Shown one piece after another: positions 35,838 through 44,729 of a stretch of DNA of 64,000 nt. Under the pieces are notes generated by a model. That model was given only the letters and a program-made list of their open reading frames with translations. It was not told the DNA's origin and searched no databases. A program made the translations under genes and the position numbers. Source of the DNA: Flavobacteriaceae bacterium MAR_2010_72 (lineage in GTDB: Bacteria > Bacteroidota > Bacteroidia > Flavobacteriales > Flavobacteriaceae); contig QXCW01000002.1 in assembly GCA_003550275.1 (NCBI GenBank), forward strand, positions 1,426,001 through 1,490,000, read 5' to 3'. Each line of letters opens with the position of its first letter. Within the stretch, counting starts at the first letter, position 1.

Positions 35838-38153
35838 TTGAAATTGGAAAAGTATTTGAGTCAGTTAAACGATGCGCAATTGGCACCAACCCTACAAAAG
35901 GATGGCCCAATGATTGTTATTGCTGGTGCAGGGTCGGGAAAAACACGTGTACTGACCTTTAGAATTGCTTATTTGATGAGTCAAGGTGTTGATGCCTTTA
36001 ATATTTTGGCGCTGACCTTTACCAACAAAGCTGCCCGGGAAATGAAATCTAGAATTGCCTCAATTGTGGGTGATAGTGAAGCTAAAAACCTTTGGATGGG
36101 TACCTTTCACTCCGTATTTGCTAAAATTTTACGTTTCGAAGCAGACCGACTGGGTTATCCAAGTAATTTTACCATTTACGATACTCAAGATTCACATCGA
36201 TTGATTTCGTCCATAATTAAGGAAATGAAGCTTGAAAAAGACGTTTATAAATACAAACAAATCTATTCGCGTATTTCGTCCTATAAAAATAGTCTCATCA
36301 CAGTAAAAGCCTATTTTAATAATCCAGAGCTTATTGAAGCCGATACGGCGGCGCGACGTCCACAATTGGGCGAAATTTATAAAGAATATGTAAACCGCTG
36401 TTTTAAGGCTGGAGCTATGGATTTTGATGATTTACTGTTGAAAACCAACGAGTTGCTAACCCGTTTTCCAGATGTTTTGGCAAAATATCAAGATCGATTT
36501 AGATATATTTTGGTTGATGAGTATCAAGATACCAATCATAGCCAATACTTGATTGTTAGAGCATTGTCTGATCGTTTTCAGAATATTTGTGTTGTTGGTG
36601 ACGATGCGCAGAGTATTTATGCCTTTAGAGGCGCTAACATCAATAACATTTTAAATTTTCAGCGGGATTATGACGATGTTAAAACCTATAGATTAGAGCA
36701 AAATTACCGATCCACCAAAAATATTGTTAATGCTGCCAATTCCATTATTGATAAAAACCAGACGAAACTCGATAAAGTGGTTTGGACTGCCAATGAAGAA
36801 GGTTCTAAAATTGTGGTCAATCGCCTAATGACTGATGGTGATGAAGGCCGATTCGTTGCAAGTTCCATTTTTGAGAACAAGATGCAAAACCAGTTGAAAA
36901 ACAATGATTTTGCTGTTCTGTATCGTACAAATGCGCAATCGCGTGCCATTGAAGATGCGTTACGAAAACGAAATGTGCCTTACCGCATCTATGGCGGGTT
37001 GTCATTTTACCAACGCAAAGAAATTAAGGATGTGTTGTCCTATTTGCGAATGGTGATAAACCCAGCTGACGAGGAAGCACTTAAACGTATTATCAATTTT
37101 CCGCCTCGAGGTATTGGCCAAACCACAATTGATAAGCTTATCGTGGCTGCCAATGGTTATAATCGTTCTATTTTTGAGGTGATGAAACATATTGACAAGA
37201 CCGAAGTCAATGTGAATTCAGGTACAAAAACAAAGCTTCAGGACTTTGTCACCTTAATTGAAAGTTTTCAGGTGATGAACCAAACGGCTAATGCCTTTGA
37301 ACTTGCTGAACATGTCACCAAAGCTTCAGGACTAATAAAAGAGTTTAACAATGATGGTACTCCTGAAGGCATCGCAAGGATGGAAAACATTGAGGAGCTT
37401 TTAAACGGTATGAAAGATTTCGTTGAAGGCCAAAAGGAATTGGCTGACACCACGGGTTCTTTGGCCGAATTTCTTGAAGATGTGGCTTTGGCAACCGATC
37501 TTGATAATGATAAAGGAGATGATGATCGTGTAGCGCTGATGACCATTCACTTGGCTAAAGGTCTTGAATTTCCTTATGTTTATATTGTTGGGATGGAGGA
37601 AGATTTGTTTCCAAGTGCCATGAGCATGAATACCCGAAGTGAGCTTGAAGAAGAGCGTCGTTTGTTTTATGTGGCATTGACCAGAGCTGAAAAGCAAGCC
37701 TATTTAACCTATACCTTATCCAGATACCGTTGGGGAAAATTAATTGATGCCGAACCCAGTCGATTTATAGAAGAAATTGACGATAAATACTTAAATGTTA
37801 TCACGCCAGTTGATGATCGTAGGCAAAACCCGATGTTGTCGGCAGATATTTTTGGAGATATTGAACCTAATCAGATTCGATTTAAGCGTCCTGTTCAAAA
37901 GAAAAAGGAGCAGCCACCAAAATTTATTCCTCCTGCCAAACTAAAACCACTAAAAAAAGCAAATGGTGATCATGTTAACTTATTTGATGGTAAATTAGCG
38001 GTAGGTAATATTGTTGAACATTTGCGTTTTGGAAAAGGTGAAGTGTTAAAGATTGAAGGCGTTGGCGCTGATGTAAAGGCGGAAATCAATTTTGAAAATG
38101 GCGGTGTCAAAAAACTGTTATTGCGTTTTGCAAAATTAGACGTTATTGGATAA
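35838..38153 (+). CDS. uvrD: UvrD/PcrA-type superfamily 1 DNA helicase
   Basis: The 771-residue helicase unwinds DNA 3'-5' in repair and replication. Helicase motifs are all present: Walker A VIAGAGSGKTRVL, TFTNKAAREMKSRI, DEYQDTNHSQY (Walker B), VVGDDAQSIYAFRGAN, YRLEQNYRS, and VALMTIHLAKGLEFPYV with YVALTRAEKQAYLTY. A small Tudor-like C-terminal domain (GNIVEHLRFGKGEVLKIEG) ends the protein. There is no ATG: TTG at 35838 is the first start, and TTG at 35844 (giving LEKYLSQLNDAQ) is equally plausible from what I recall of homologues. A YciO-type gene follows after 7 bases. Confidence 0.95.
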   Translation: MKLEKYLSQLNDAQLAPTLQKDGPMIVIAGAGSGKTRVLTFRIAYLMSQGVDAFNILALTFTNKAAREMKSRIASIVGDSEAKNLWMGTFHSVFAKILRFEADRLGYPSNFTIYDTQDSHRLISSIIKEMKLEKDVYKYKQIYSRISSYKNSLITVKAYFNNPELIEADTAARRPQLGEIYKEYVNRCFKAGAMDFDDLLLKTNELLTRFPDVLAKYQDRFRYILVDEYQDTNHSQYLIVRALSDRFQNICVVGDDAQSIYAFRGANINNILNFQRDYDDVKTYRLEQNYRSTKNIVNAANSIIDKNQTKLDKVVWTANEEGSKIVVNRLMTDGDEGRFVASSIFENKMQNQLKNNDFAVLYRTNAQSRAIEDALRKRNVPYRIYGGLSFYQRKEIKDVLSYLRMVINPADEEALKRIINFPPRGIGQTTIDKLIVAANGYNRSIFEVMKHIDKTEVNVNSGTKTKLQDFVTLIESFQVMNQTANAFELAEHVTKASGLIKEFNNDGTPEGIARMENIEELLNGMKDFVEGQKELADTTGSLAEFLEDVALATDLDNDKGDDDRVALMTIHLAKGLEFPYVYIVGMEEDLFPSAMSMNTRSELEEERRLFYVALTRAEKQAYLTYTLSRYRWGKLIDAEPSRFIEEIDDKYLNVITPVDDRRQNPMLSADIFGDIEPNQIRFKRPVQKKKEQPPKFIPPAKLKPLKKANGDHVNLFDGKLAVGNIVEHLRFGKGEVLKIEGVGADVKAEINFENGGVKKLLLRFAKLDVIG

Positions 38154-38160
38154 TTAAGCT

Positions 38161-38781
38161 ATGGCCGAGTTTATTAGAATATATGAAGAGAATCCCAACC
38201 CGAAAGAGATTAGTCGTGTTGTTAAAATCCTTAAAGAAGGCGGACTCATTATTTATCCTACAGATACGGTTTACGGATTGGGCTGTGATATCACCAATCA
38301 GAAGGCTTTAGAACGTGTAGCCAGAATAAAAAATGTAAAATTAGAAAAGGCCAATTTTTCCTTCATATGTCACGACTTGAGTAATTTAAGTGATTATGTG
38401 AAACAAATTGATACGTCGACATTTAAAATTTTAAAGCGTGCGCTTCCTGGGCCATATACCTTTATCTTACCTGGAGCCAAGACCTTGCCTTCAGCTTTTA
38501 AAAAGAAGAAAACCGTTGGAATTCGTGTTCCTAACCATAACATTGCATTAGAGATTGTACGACAATTGGGTAATCCAATCATTTCAACATCCATTCGTGA
38601 TGAAGATGAAGTTTTGGAATACACTACAGATCCTGAATTGATTCTCGAAAAATGGGATAATCTGGTTGATTTGGTCATTGATGCAGGTTACGGAGATAAT
38701 CAACCCTCTACTGTAATTGACCTGTCAGAAGATGAGCCTTTAATTGTAAGAGAAGGAAAGGGAAGTTTGGAAATCTTTTAG
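38161..38781 (+). CDS. YciO/YrdC/Sua5-family protein
   Basis: The 206-residue protein is a single YrdC-like domain that binds double-stranded RNA or nucleotides. KEGGLIIYPTDTVYGLGCDI, RALPGPYTFILPG and KKTVGIRVPNHNIA are characteristic, and the length and C-terminus (STVIDLSEDEPLIVREGKG) match the YciO group rather than the longer Sua5 proteins. True TsaC/Sua5 makes threonylcarbamoyl-AMP for tRNA t6A; whether YciO types do so in cells is less clear. It is likely co-transcribed with uvrD and ends at a strong shared terminator. Confidence 0.88.
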   Translation: MAEFIRIYEENPNPKEISRVVKILKEGGLIIYPTDTVYGLGCDITNQKALERVARIKNVKLEKANFSFICHDLSNLSDYVKQIDTSTFKILKRALPGPYTFILPGAKTLPSAFKKKKTVGIRVPNHNIALEIVRQLGNPIISTSIRDEDEVLEYTTDPELILEKWDNLVDLVIDAGYGDNQPSTVIDLSEDEPLIVREGKGSLEIF

Positions 38782-38800
38782 ACAATCTATTATAAAATAA

Positions 38801-38830
38801 AAAAAGCTCAATCGAAAGATTGAGCTTTTT
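38801..38830. terminator. Bidirectional terminator between the YciO-type gene and the OmpA-type gene
   Basis: AAAAAGCTCAATC-GAAA-GATTGAGCTTTTT is a perfect 13-base stem with a GAAA tetraloop. The A and T tracts on either side make it work in both directions between the convergent stop codons at 38781 and 38850. Confidence 0.85.
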
Positions 38831-38849
38831 TATTATTCAGCATACTGAA

Positions 38850-39707
38850 TTAGTTTCCAGCAGCTAGATTTTTCATTTCTTTTTCAACCATTTCATAGAA
38901 TTGGTCAATTTTAGGAAGTACAACGATACGTGTACGTCTGTTTTTTGATCTGTTTTCAGCAGTGTCATTTTCTACCAATGGCACATAATAGCTACGACCA
39001 GCAGCAATTAATTGTTGAGGATTTACTTTTAAATCTTCTAAAACTCTTACAACAGAAGTTGCACGTTTAACACTTAAATCCCAGTTGTCTAACAAAGGAT
39101 CTTTTTTGTAAGGAACGTTGTCTGTGTGAGCTTCAACCATTGCTTCAAAGTTTGGTTTGCTATTAATAACTTTAGCAACTTTAGCTAAAATTTCTTTAGC
39201 TCTTGAAGTTACTGTGTAACTACCACTTTGGAATAATAATTTGTCAGCAATAGAAATAAATACAACCCCTTTTTCTACATTAATCTCGATGTCTGGATCG
39301 TTGATACCAACTTCTCTCTTTAAACTAGTAACAATAGCTAAAGTCACGCTATCCTTTTTAGTTAAAGCATCTTGTAAACGGGTGATTTTTAAATCTTTTT
39401 CTTTTAAGCTCTCTAAAGATCTTTCAAGGTTTTCAGCACCTTTTTGTGTCAAGGTGGTTAAATTGCCTTTAGTGTCAATTAGGTCTTGGTTTGTTCTACG
39501 CAAATCTGCAAGTTGCTCTTGTAAGCCTTCAAGACGTGCCACAGCAGCTGACTTTTCAGACAAGCAACTATTTAACTTAACAGTTGCTGTATTCAATAGG
39601 TCTTGTGTTTCTTTTTGTTTCGCCTCAAGTTCAGCATACTGCTTTTTAGACACGCAAGACGCCAATACAAACAGGGATGCAACACTCAATAACATTAGTT
39701 TTTTCAT
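38850..39707 (-). CDS. OmpA-family lipoprotein with coiled coil
   Basis: The 285-residue protein is predicted to anchor the outer membrane to peptidoglycan. A lipoprotein leader ends LFVLASC (Cys near residue 18). Residues about 25-120 form a long heptad-rich coiled coil (LEGLQEQLADLRRTNQDLI). The C-terminal OmpA domain (about 145-265) contains MVEAHTDNVP, NWDLSVKRATSVVRVL and ENRSKNRRTRIVV with the Asp and Arg that bind diaminopimelate. The architecture is like cell-envelope OmpA lipoproteins in Flavobacteria rather than barrel OmpA. ATG at 39707. Confidence 0.92.
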   Translation of the reverse strand: MKKLMLLSVASLFVLASCVSKKQYAELEAKQKETQDLLNTATVKLNSCLSEKSAAVARLEGLQEQLADLRRTNQDLIDTKGNLTTLTQKGAENLERSLESLKEKDLKITRLQDALTKKDSVTLAIVTSLKREVGINDPDIEINVEKGVVFISIADKLLFQSGSYTVTSRAKEILAKVAKVINSKPNFEAMVEAHTDNVPYKKDPLLDNWDLSVKRATSVVRVLEDLKVNPQQLIAAGRSYYVPLVENDTAENRSKNRRTRIVVLPKIDQFYEMVEKEMKNLAAGN

Positions 39708-39744
39708 AATAAGTTGTGATTAAATAGTTGTTAATTTAATAGGC

Positions 39745-39752
39745 CAAAATTA
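39745..39752 (-). promoter_or_regulatory. Candidate -7 element upstream of the OmpA-type gene
   Basis: TAATTTTG on the minus strand matches TAnnTTTG about 37 bases before the ATG. A well-spaced TTG -33 element was not seen. Confidence 0.3.
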
Positions 39753-39801
39753 TTGAAAAAACAATAGCTTGTTAGAGCATTAACAAAAAATTTAACACTT
39801 T

Positions 39802-40791
39802 TTATAAACAATTGAATGTTTTGCATTGTTTAAGGTAATAAGAAGTCAAAATGGATGACTTTTCGTAGTAATTTTCTCTTTTGATTACTGACTTTCTAAA
39901 CTTTAACAAGGTTTTTAACATTCTGTAAAAAGCAAGATGAGCCTGGAGTATGGCTAGGGTATGACTTGGCTTTAATTCTAAAAGGAATTTTAGTCCGGCA
40001 AAACCGTCAAGTAGTAATCGGCATACTACTAAAATAAAAATGTTTCCTTTAGCATTTTTAACCAAGGTGTATAAACTATTTCTGAAATTGAGATAGGTTT
40101 TGCGTGGACTATTGGTTTTAAGCGTAGCACCGCCAACATGATAGATGGTGGATTCACCAATGTATTTGGTTGTATATCCTAAATTGAAAGCCCGCCAACA
40201 TAAATCAATCTCTTCCATGTGCGCAAAAAAGGATTCATCAAAACCGTTTAATTCATTAAAAACGCTTTTTCTTATAAAAAAACAGGCACCAGAAGCCCAA
40301 AATATAGAGGTGTTAGTATCATACTGACCTCGATCAGGTTCAACGGTATTGAATATGCGTCCCCTGCAAAACGGATACCCAAATTTATCGATAAAGCCAC
40401 CTGCGGCTCCAGCATACTCGAAATGCGATTTTTTATTATAATCCAGAATTTTAGGCTGAACTATGGCTGTTTCAGGATGGTTTTTGAACTCTTTAATAAC
40501 GGGTTGTAACCAATTTTGAGTGACTTCAACATCACTATTTAAAAGACAAAAAACATCCGTATTAATTTGACTTAATGCATCGTTATAACCTTTGGTATAA
40601 CCTCCATTTTCTTTATTTTGAATAATCTTGATCGATGGAAAATTGGTTTTTACAAATTCTACAGAATCATCGATTGAAGCATTATCGGCCACATAAATGT
40701 CTACATCATGAGAAAATGCAATAACAGAAGGCAAAAACTGTTTAAGCAAGGCTTTGCCGTTCCAATTGAGTATGACGATGGCTAACTTCAA
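39802..40791 (-). CDS. Family 2 glycosyltransferase
   Basis: The 329-residue enzyme has a GT-A nucleotide-sugar domain: AIVILNWNGKALLKQFLPSV at the start, YVADNASIDDSVEF, the metal-binding LLNSDVEV, and WASGACFFIRKSVFNELNGFDESFFAHMEEIDLCW, a strong signature of rhamnosyltransferase-like GT2 proteins. The C-terminal tail is hydrophobic and may touch the membrane. It probably builds surface polysaccharide or glycoprotein; donor and acceptor are unknown. It starts with TTG at 40791, overlapping the stop of the upstream gene in TTGA, so translation is coupled. Confidence 0.9.
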   Translation of the reverse strand: MKLAIVILNWNGKALLKQFLPSVIAFSHDVDIYVADNASIDDSVEFVKTNFPSIKIIQNKENGGYTKGYNDALSQINTDVFCLLNSDVEVTQNWLQPVIKEFKNHPETAIVQPKILDYNKKSHFEYAGAAGGFIDKFGYPFCRGRIFNTVEPDRGQYDTNTSIFWASGACFFIRKSVFNELNGFDESFFAHMEEIDLCWRAFNLGYTTKYIGESTIYHVGGATLKTNSPRKTYLNFRNSLYTLVKNAKGNIFILVVCRLLLDGFAGLKFLLELKPSHTLAILQAHLAFYRMLKTLLKFRKSVIKRENYYEKSSILTSYYLKQCKTFNCL

Positions 40792-41411
40792 TTCTGTTTA
40801 AAATTTTTTATAACAAAAGATGTTTTGATAACCCATATTAAAACACAAGCTTCAATTATACGTTGGTAAAGTCCAACTTGGTTGGTTTCATAATGTTCAA
40901 TAAAAATATATGAAAAGAGCATGGCAATACTCCCTAATAGGATACTTAAACCTGAAAAAGGTTTTTGATTTGGAAACTTGCGCAAGGCTATTCCTATTAA
41001 AATTAAACAAATGGGTACGAATAAATAAGTTAGCCCTCCAGAAATATTATGAATAAGTTGTGAAAGACTTGGACTTATTAATTCCTTGTCACAACCGGCA
41101 TCACAAGGAAATACACTCACAATGAACGTTCCTATGCCGTAAAACACGGCGAAGCCAATAAAACCAAGATTGATGAGTTGAGATTTTGGTAAAACTTTTA
41201 ATGATAAAAAACCAAAAAGGGTTAAGCAAATCGAACTTGGGATATAGCCAAAAACCCTTAAGTTAAATCCATGAGCCATGTCAATAGCATAACTTTCACT
41301 AATTAGGTGTTCTACATGACTATAATTTGGTGCTAAATAAGCACCAATAATAGCGGTGACCACAAATAATAAACTACCAATAATACCCAACCAAAAAATT
41401 TTGTTCTCCAT
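40788..41411 (-). CDS. DUF998-type integral membrane protein
   Basis: About 207 residues with six hydrophobic segments. WLGIIGSLLFVVTAIIGAY, the middle GTFIVSVFPCDAGCDKE and HNISGGLTYLFVPICLILIG are typical of the DUF998 group. Function unknown. ATG at 41411 is preferred; a TTG six bases upstream is in frame. Two bases separate its start from the stop of the nuclease-like gene, and its stop overlaps the start of the glycosyltransferase, so the three minus-strand genes form an operon. Confidence 0.85.
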   Translation of the reverse strand: MENKIFWLGIIGSLLFVVTAIIGAYLAPNYSHVEHLISESYAIDMAHGFNLRVFGYIPSSICLTLFGFLSLKVLPKSQLINLGFIGFAVFYGIGTFIVSVFPCDAGCDKELISPSLSQLIHNISGGLTYLFVPICLILIGIALRKFPNQKPFSGLSILLGSIAMLFSYIFIEHYETNQVGLYQRIIEACVLIWVIKTSFVIKNFKQN

Positions 41412-41413
41412 TA

Positions 41414-41857
41414 TCAATTATAATCTGGTATATCGTTTAAAAAAATATAACTCTCTTGTTCAAAATCCATTTGACAATAATAGTGATTAATTCCGTTAGT
41501 CACCATCAAATAGGTGGCGCTTAAAGTTAAATTGTATCTAGCAATTTGGTCAAATACGTCTTGATTAATCGTTACTTTAGGTGATTTGCATTCAACAATT
41601 AAATGAATACTTCCGTCAGAATTAAAAATCACGATGTCATAGCGCTTTTTAAGACGGTTAACCTTGAGTTCCTTTTCAACATTAATAAGTGTTTTAGGAT
41701 ATTTTTTTTGATGAATCAAATATTGAACGCAGTGCTGACGCACCCATTCTTCGGGTTGTAAAACCACAAACTTTTTGCGAATATCATCAAAAATAAGCGG
41801 TTTATTTTCGCTATTTTTGAAACGAAATGAAAACTTTGGAAAGTTTAGGTTTTGCAT
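41414..41857 (-). CDS. Stand-alone HsdR-N-like PD-(D/E)XK domain protein
   Basis: The 147-residue protein resembles the N-terminal nuclease domain of type I restriction subunits but is alone: no methylase or specificity gene is near. VVLQPEEWVRQHCVQYLI is the typical start, and the catalytic core is RYDIVIFNSDGSIHLIVECK, containing the Asp and the Glu-x-Lys of the PD-(D/E)XK fold. It is divergent from holA, an arrangement that I recall as common in Flavobacteria, hinting at a housekeeping or DNA-maintenance role rather than restriction. Actual nuclease activity is unproven. Confidence 0.85.
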   Translation of the reverse strand: MQNLNFPKFSFRFKNSENKPLIFDDIRKKFVVLQPEEWVRQHCVQYLIHQKKYPKTLINVEKELKVNRLKKRYDIVIFNSDGSIHLIVECKSPKVTINQDVFDQIARYNLTLSATYLMVTNGINHYYCQMDFEQESYIFLNDIPDYN

Positions 41858-41897
41858 AAATGAATCATCTGATTTTCCAAAGGTAATCTACAATACT

Positions 41898-41940
41898 CAA
41901 ATACCAAATCCCAATCCATGAAATTGGAGTATGGTATTTG
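41898..41940. repeat. Long inverted repeat in the divergent nuclease/holA promoter region
   Basis: CAAATACCA (41898-41906) is perfectly complementary to TGGTATTTG (41932-41940), and the inner CCAAT (41911-41915) pairs with ATTGG (41923-41927), giving a 43-base two-stage hairpin. It sits between the divergent starts at 41857 and 41961. No T-run follows, so it is not a terminator; a protein binding site or an RNA leader structure is possible. Confidence 0.6.
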
Positions 41941-41960
41941 AAATCTGAAAACATAGAATT

Positions 41961-42965
41961 TTGGAAGACGTTAAACAATTAGTTGAGAATATCAAGAAAG
42001 GGAATTTGAAACCTATTTATTTCTTAATGGGTGAAGAACCCTATTATATTGATAAAATATCAGATTTTATTGAAGACAATGTCCTTTCTGAAGAAGAAAA
42101 GGGATTCAACCAAATGACACTTTACGGTCGTGATGTCACAATTGACGATATAATTAGCAATGCCAAACGGTTCCCGATGATGGCACCTTATCAGGTGGTC
42201 ATCGTTAAAGAAGCACAGGATTTATCGCGCACCATTGAACAATTGGCTGAATACGTGAGCCAGCCTCAACCTTCAACCCTATTGGTTATCAATTATAAGT
42301 ATAAGACCATTGACAAGCGCAAGAAACTTTATAAAAGCTTGCAAGAGGTTGGTGTTGTGTTCGAAAGTAAAAAACTTTATGATAATCAGGTACCCGACTG
42401 GATTAGGCGTACATTATCTGGACAAGATTATACCATTGCCCTCAAGGCCTCCCAAATGTTAGTGGAGTTTCTAGGCACCGATTTGAGTAGGATTTCTAAT
42501 GAATTAGATAAACTAAAAATAGTTTTGCCAAAAGGAACTGAAATCACCCCACAACATATAGAAGAAAATATTGGTATTAGTAAAGATTACAACAATTTTG
42601 AGTTGCGTAAGGCTGTTGGGCTTCGGGATTCACAAAAAGCTTTTAAAATTGCTCAATATTTTGGAGATAATCCTAAAGACAACCCAATGATTGTTACGGT
42701 GTCACTACTCTTCAATTTTTTTAGTCAGCTCCTTCATTTTCATGGGCTTCATGACAAAACACCTCGCAATGTTGCATCTGCCTTAAAAGTGCATCCTTTT
42801 TTTGTAAATGAATATATTGATGCCGCCCGTAATTATCCAATGAAAAAGGTGAGTGCAGCGGTATCTACACTTCGGGAGTTTGATGTTAAATTAAAAGGTG
42901 TTGGCTCCAACGCGGTACCTCAAGGTGATTTACTTAAGGAACTTTTGGTCAAGATTATGATTTAA
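41961..42965 (+). CDS. holA: DNA polymerase III subunit delta
   Basis: HolA is the clamp-opening subunit of the DNA polymerase III clamp loader. The 334-residue protein shows the family pattern: LKPIYFLMGEEPYYIDKISDFI at the start, RFPMMAPYQVVIVKEAQ, then the helical C-terminal collar (PFFVNEYIDAARNYPMKKV). An upstream in-frame stop lies at 41946, and no ATG is available, so TTG at 41961 is the start. It is convergent with the DinB gene, overlapping it by four bases at the stop codons. Confidence 0.92.
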   Translation: MEDVKQLVENIKKGNLKPIYFLMGEEPYYIDKISDFIEDNVLSEEEKGFNQMTLYGRDVTIDDIISNAKRFPMMAPYQVVIVKEAQDLSRTIEQLAEYVSQPQPSTLLVINYKYKTIDKRKKLYKSLQEVGVVFESKKLYDNQVPDWIRRTLSGQDYTIALKASQMLVEFLGTDLSRISNELDKLKIVLPKGTEITPQHIEENIGISKDYNNFELRKAVGLRDSQKAFKIAQYFGDNPKDNPMIVTVSLLFNFFSQLLHFHGLHDKTPRNVASALKVHPFFVNEYIDAARNYPMKKVSAAVSTLREFDVKLKGVGSNAVPQGDLLKELLVKIMI

Positions 42966-43459
42966 ACTTTTTTTGAATTGCGTTTGTTCTTATTCTTTTC
43001 AGAAAGCATCTTTTTAATTAGTACAATTTGTCCTAAATGGTAATAACTATGCTCAATCAGGGCTTGAATGTTAATATAGTTATTACCGTATTTTTCTTCT
43101 ACAAAAGCAGACATTAAATCGTCATCAGAGAGTTGTTCAATTAAATCGGCAAAAGTTTCAGCATCCTTCCAAAGGTCGTCTAAACGCAGATCCCAATCTT
43201 TTTTTGAATTGATTGGTGGGGCATCAAAGCTGTATTTATCTTTAATGTCAAGGGTACCACCTTTTAAAACCTTGATCAAGCCTTCAATGTAATAATGGAT
43301 ATGAAAGGTTAAGGCAGCAATACTGTTTAAAGAATCTATTTTAGTGTTGGCCTCTTGCCAAGAAACTTCAGATAATTGCGTTTTAAAATTAGTAGCAACC
43401 CAATTACCAGATAACATGACATCACGAAATTGGTTGGCGATTTGTTGGGAAAGGGTCAT
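42962..43459 (-). CDS. DinB-family four-helix-bundle protein
   Basis: The 165-residue protein fits the DinB/YfiT fold, a four-helix bundle with a three-histidine metal site. Candidate ligands are the histidines in ALTFHIHYYIEG and in LIEHSYYHLGQIVL. Family members are thiol transferases or damage-inducible proteins; the role here is unknown. The stop overlaps the end of holA by four bases, an unusually tight convergent arrangement. ATG at 43459. Confidence 0.87.
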   Translation of the reverse strand: MTLSQQIANQFRDVMLSGNWVATNFKTQLSEVSWQEANTKIDSLNSIAALTFHIHYYIEGLIKVLKGGTLDIKDKYSFDAPPINSKKDWDLRLDDLWKDAETFADLIEQLSDDDLMSAFVEEKYGNNYINIQALIEHSYYHLGQIVLIKKMLSEKNKNKRNSKKV

Positions 43460-43540
43460 GAATCTGGATATGATTGTTATTGGTTATTTAAAGTTTAATC
43501 ATCTATACTGAAAACTAAAGATAATCAAATCTTAATCTAT

Positions 43541-44020
43541 TCAAATCTTCTGAATGTCTTTAATTTTTAAGTGGTAATCATACTGAAGATCTTCATGTAA
43601 GGTAGAGGTGATTTTCTTTATCAACGCCATTTGCCGTTCATAAATATTGGTTAAAGTTACATTGTGGTCAATGGAAGGTTCAAAAGTTTTCATTTTATGG
43701 CAAAAGTGGAGGAGGAGCTCCACTTCGGTTTCTTTTTTTAAGGAATAACGGGTAAACTTTTTAATGTTCCTCAAAATTTTACGAACACTCTTCTTAATAT
43801 AGAAATAACTATTAGTGTTGATTAATTCAAATTGTTCATCTACTTCCACTTTTACGGTTTCGATGTATCCTGATTCATCATGGGACTCAAACAATAAATA
43901 GGTGAGGAGTTCCTTGTTTTCTTTTTTGAATTTTGACAATCGCAAACAGAGCTCAATAAGTTCTTCGTTTGAGCGATGGATTAATTCTTTTTTTATATTA
44001 ACTACTGAAACGGCTTTCAT
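43541..44020 (-). CDS. Conserved helical protein of unknown function
   Basis: About 159 residues starting MKAVSVVNIKKELIHRS, rich in charged helices, with IKKSVRKILRNIKKFTRYSLK and ELLLHFCHKMKTFEPS. I recall closely similar proteins in other Flavobacteriaceae but no function. The start ATG at 44020 is 7 bases after the stop of the response regulator, so it is probably the last gene of that two-component operon. A longer frame reaching back to 44122 would overlap the regulator and is unlikely. Confidence 0.72.
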   Translation of the reverse strand: MKAVSVVNIKKELIHRSNEELIELCLRLSKFKKENKELLTYLLFESHDESGYIETVKVEVDEQFELINTNSYFYIKKSVRKILRNIKKFTRYSLKKETEVELLLHFCHKMKTFEPSIDHNVTLTNIYERQMALIKKITSTLHEDLQYDYHLKIKDIQKI

Positions 44021-44027
44021 ATATTTA

Positions 44028-44729
44028 TTAGAATTTATTTTGATTGATAAAGATTGAAAATTCGGGTTTAAATTTTTGGCCAATAGGGATTTTATTGTCT
44101 TTAATAGTAATTTGGTTGCCACTGACGCTGTTCATCTTTTTGAAATTTATGGCAAACGACTTATGGGTTCTTATGAAGAGCGGTTTTGGTAGGGATTCAA
44201 ATACAGAAGTGAATGTGGCATTGGTCATGATGAATTTATCCTCCAAATGAACTTTTACATAGTCTCCGCAGGCTTCAATGAATAAGATATTTTCAGTATT
44301 GATCTTATAAAGTGTTTTGTTGGATTTGATCAACAGAAAATGGTCCTTTTCTGAATGGTTTCCATTTGTAAACTTTTTTTCGACCACCTTATTCACCGCT
44401 GCAAAAAAACGATCGAACGAAAAAGGTTTCAATAAATAATCTATGGCATTCACTTCAAATCCATCTACAGCATATTGTGGATAGGCGGTTGTAAAAATGA
44501 CTTCGGGTGGATTTTGAAGGGATTTATAAAATGTAAGGCCCGAGATTTTGGGCATATTGATATCCAAAAAAAGTAAATCGATGGCATGGTTTTGTTTTAA
44601 CACATGTATAGCATCGATGGCATTATTGCATACGCCATCAAGTTCCAGAAAATCAACATCGGCAATGAATGTTTTTAGAACCAATTGTGAAGAAGGCTCA
44701 TCGTCTATGATCAAGCATTTAAACTTCAT
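44028..44729 (-). CDS. LytTR-family response regulator
   Basis: The 233-residue regulator has a receiver domain with acidic pocket LIIDDEP and phosphoacceptor Asp56 (LLFLDINMP), Thr in IFTTAYPQYA and Lys in LLKPFSFDRF. The C-terminal half (about 130-233) is a LytTR DNA-binding domain (ILFIEACGDYVKVHLED, RTHKSFAINFKKMNSV). Such regulators bind direct repeats with strong bending. It overlaps the histidine kinase gene by 11 bases, so the two are translated together and form a cognate pair. Confidence 0.95.
   Translation of the reverse strand: MKFKCLIIDDEPSSQLVLKTFIADVDFLELDGVCNNAIDAIHVLKQNHAIDLLFLDINMPKISGLTFYKSLQNPPEVIFTTAYPQYAVDGFEVNAIDYLLKPFSFDRFFAAVNKVVEKKFTNGNHSEKDHFLLIKSNKTLYKINTENILFIEACGDYVKVHLEDKFIMTNATFTSVFESLPKPLFIRTHKSFAINFKKMNSVSGNQITIKDNKIPIGQKFKPEFSIFINQNKF

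Noticed and set aside
39241-39723. 160-codon antisense ORF over the OmpA-type gene
   Set aside because: Serine- and phenylalanine-rich shadow of a coiled-coil coding region; the minus-strand OmpA frame is unambiguous.
41414-41857. Type I restriction-modification system
   Set aside because: Only a single small domain is present; no helicase part, methylase or specificity subunit is near.
41898-41940. Terminator for the nuclease-like or holA gene
   Set aside because: The hairpin is upstream of both divergent genes and has no T-run.
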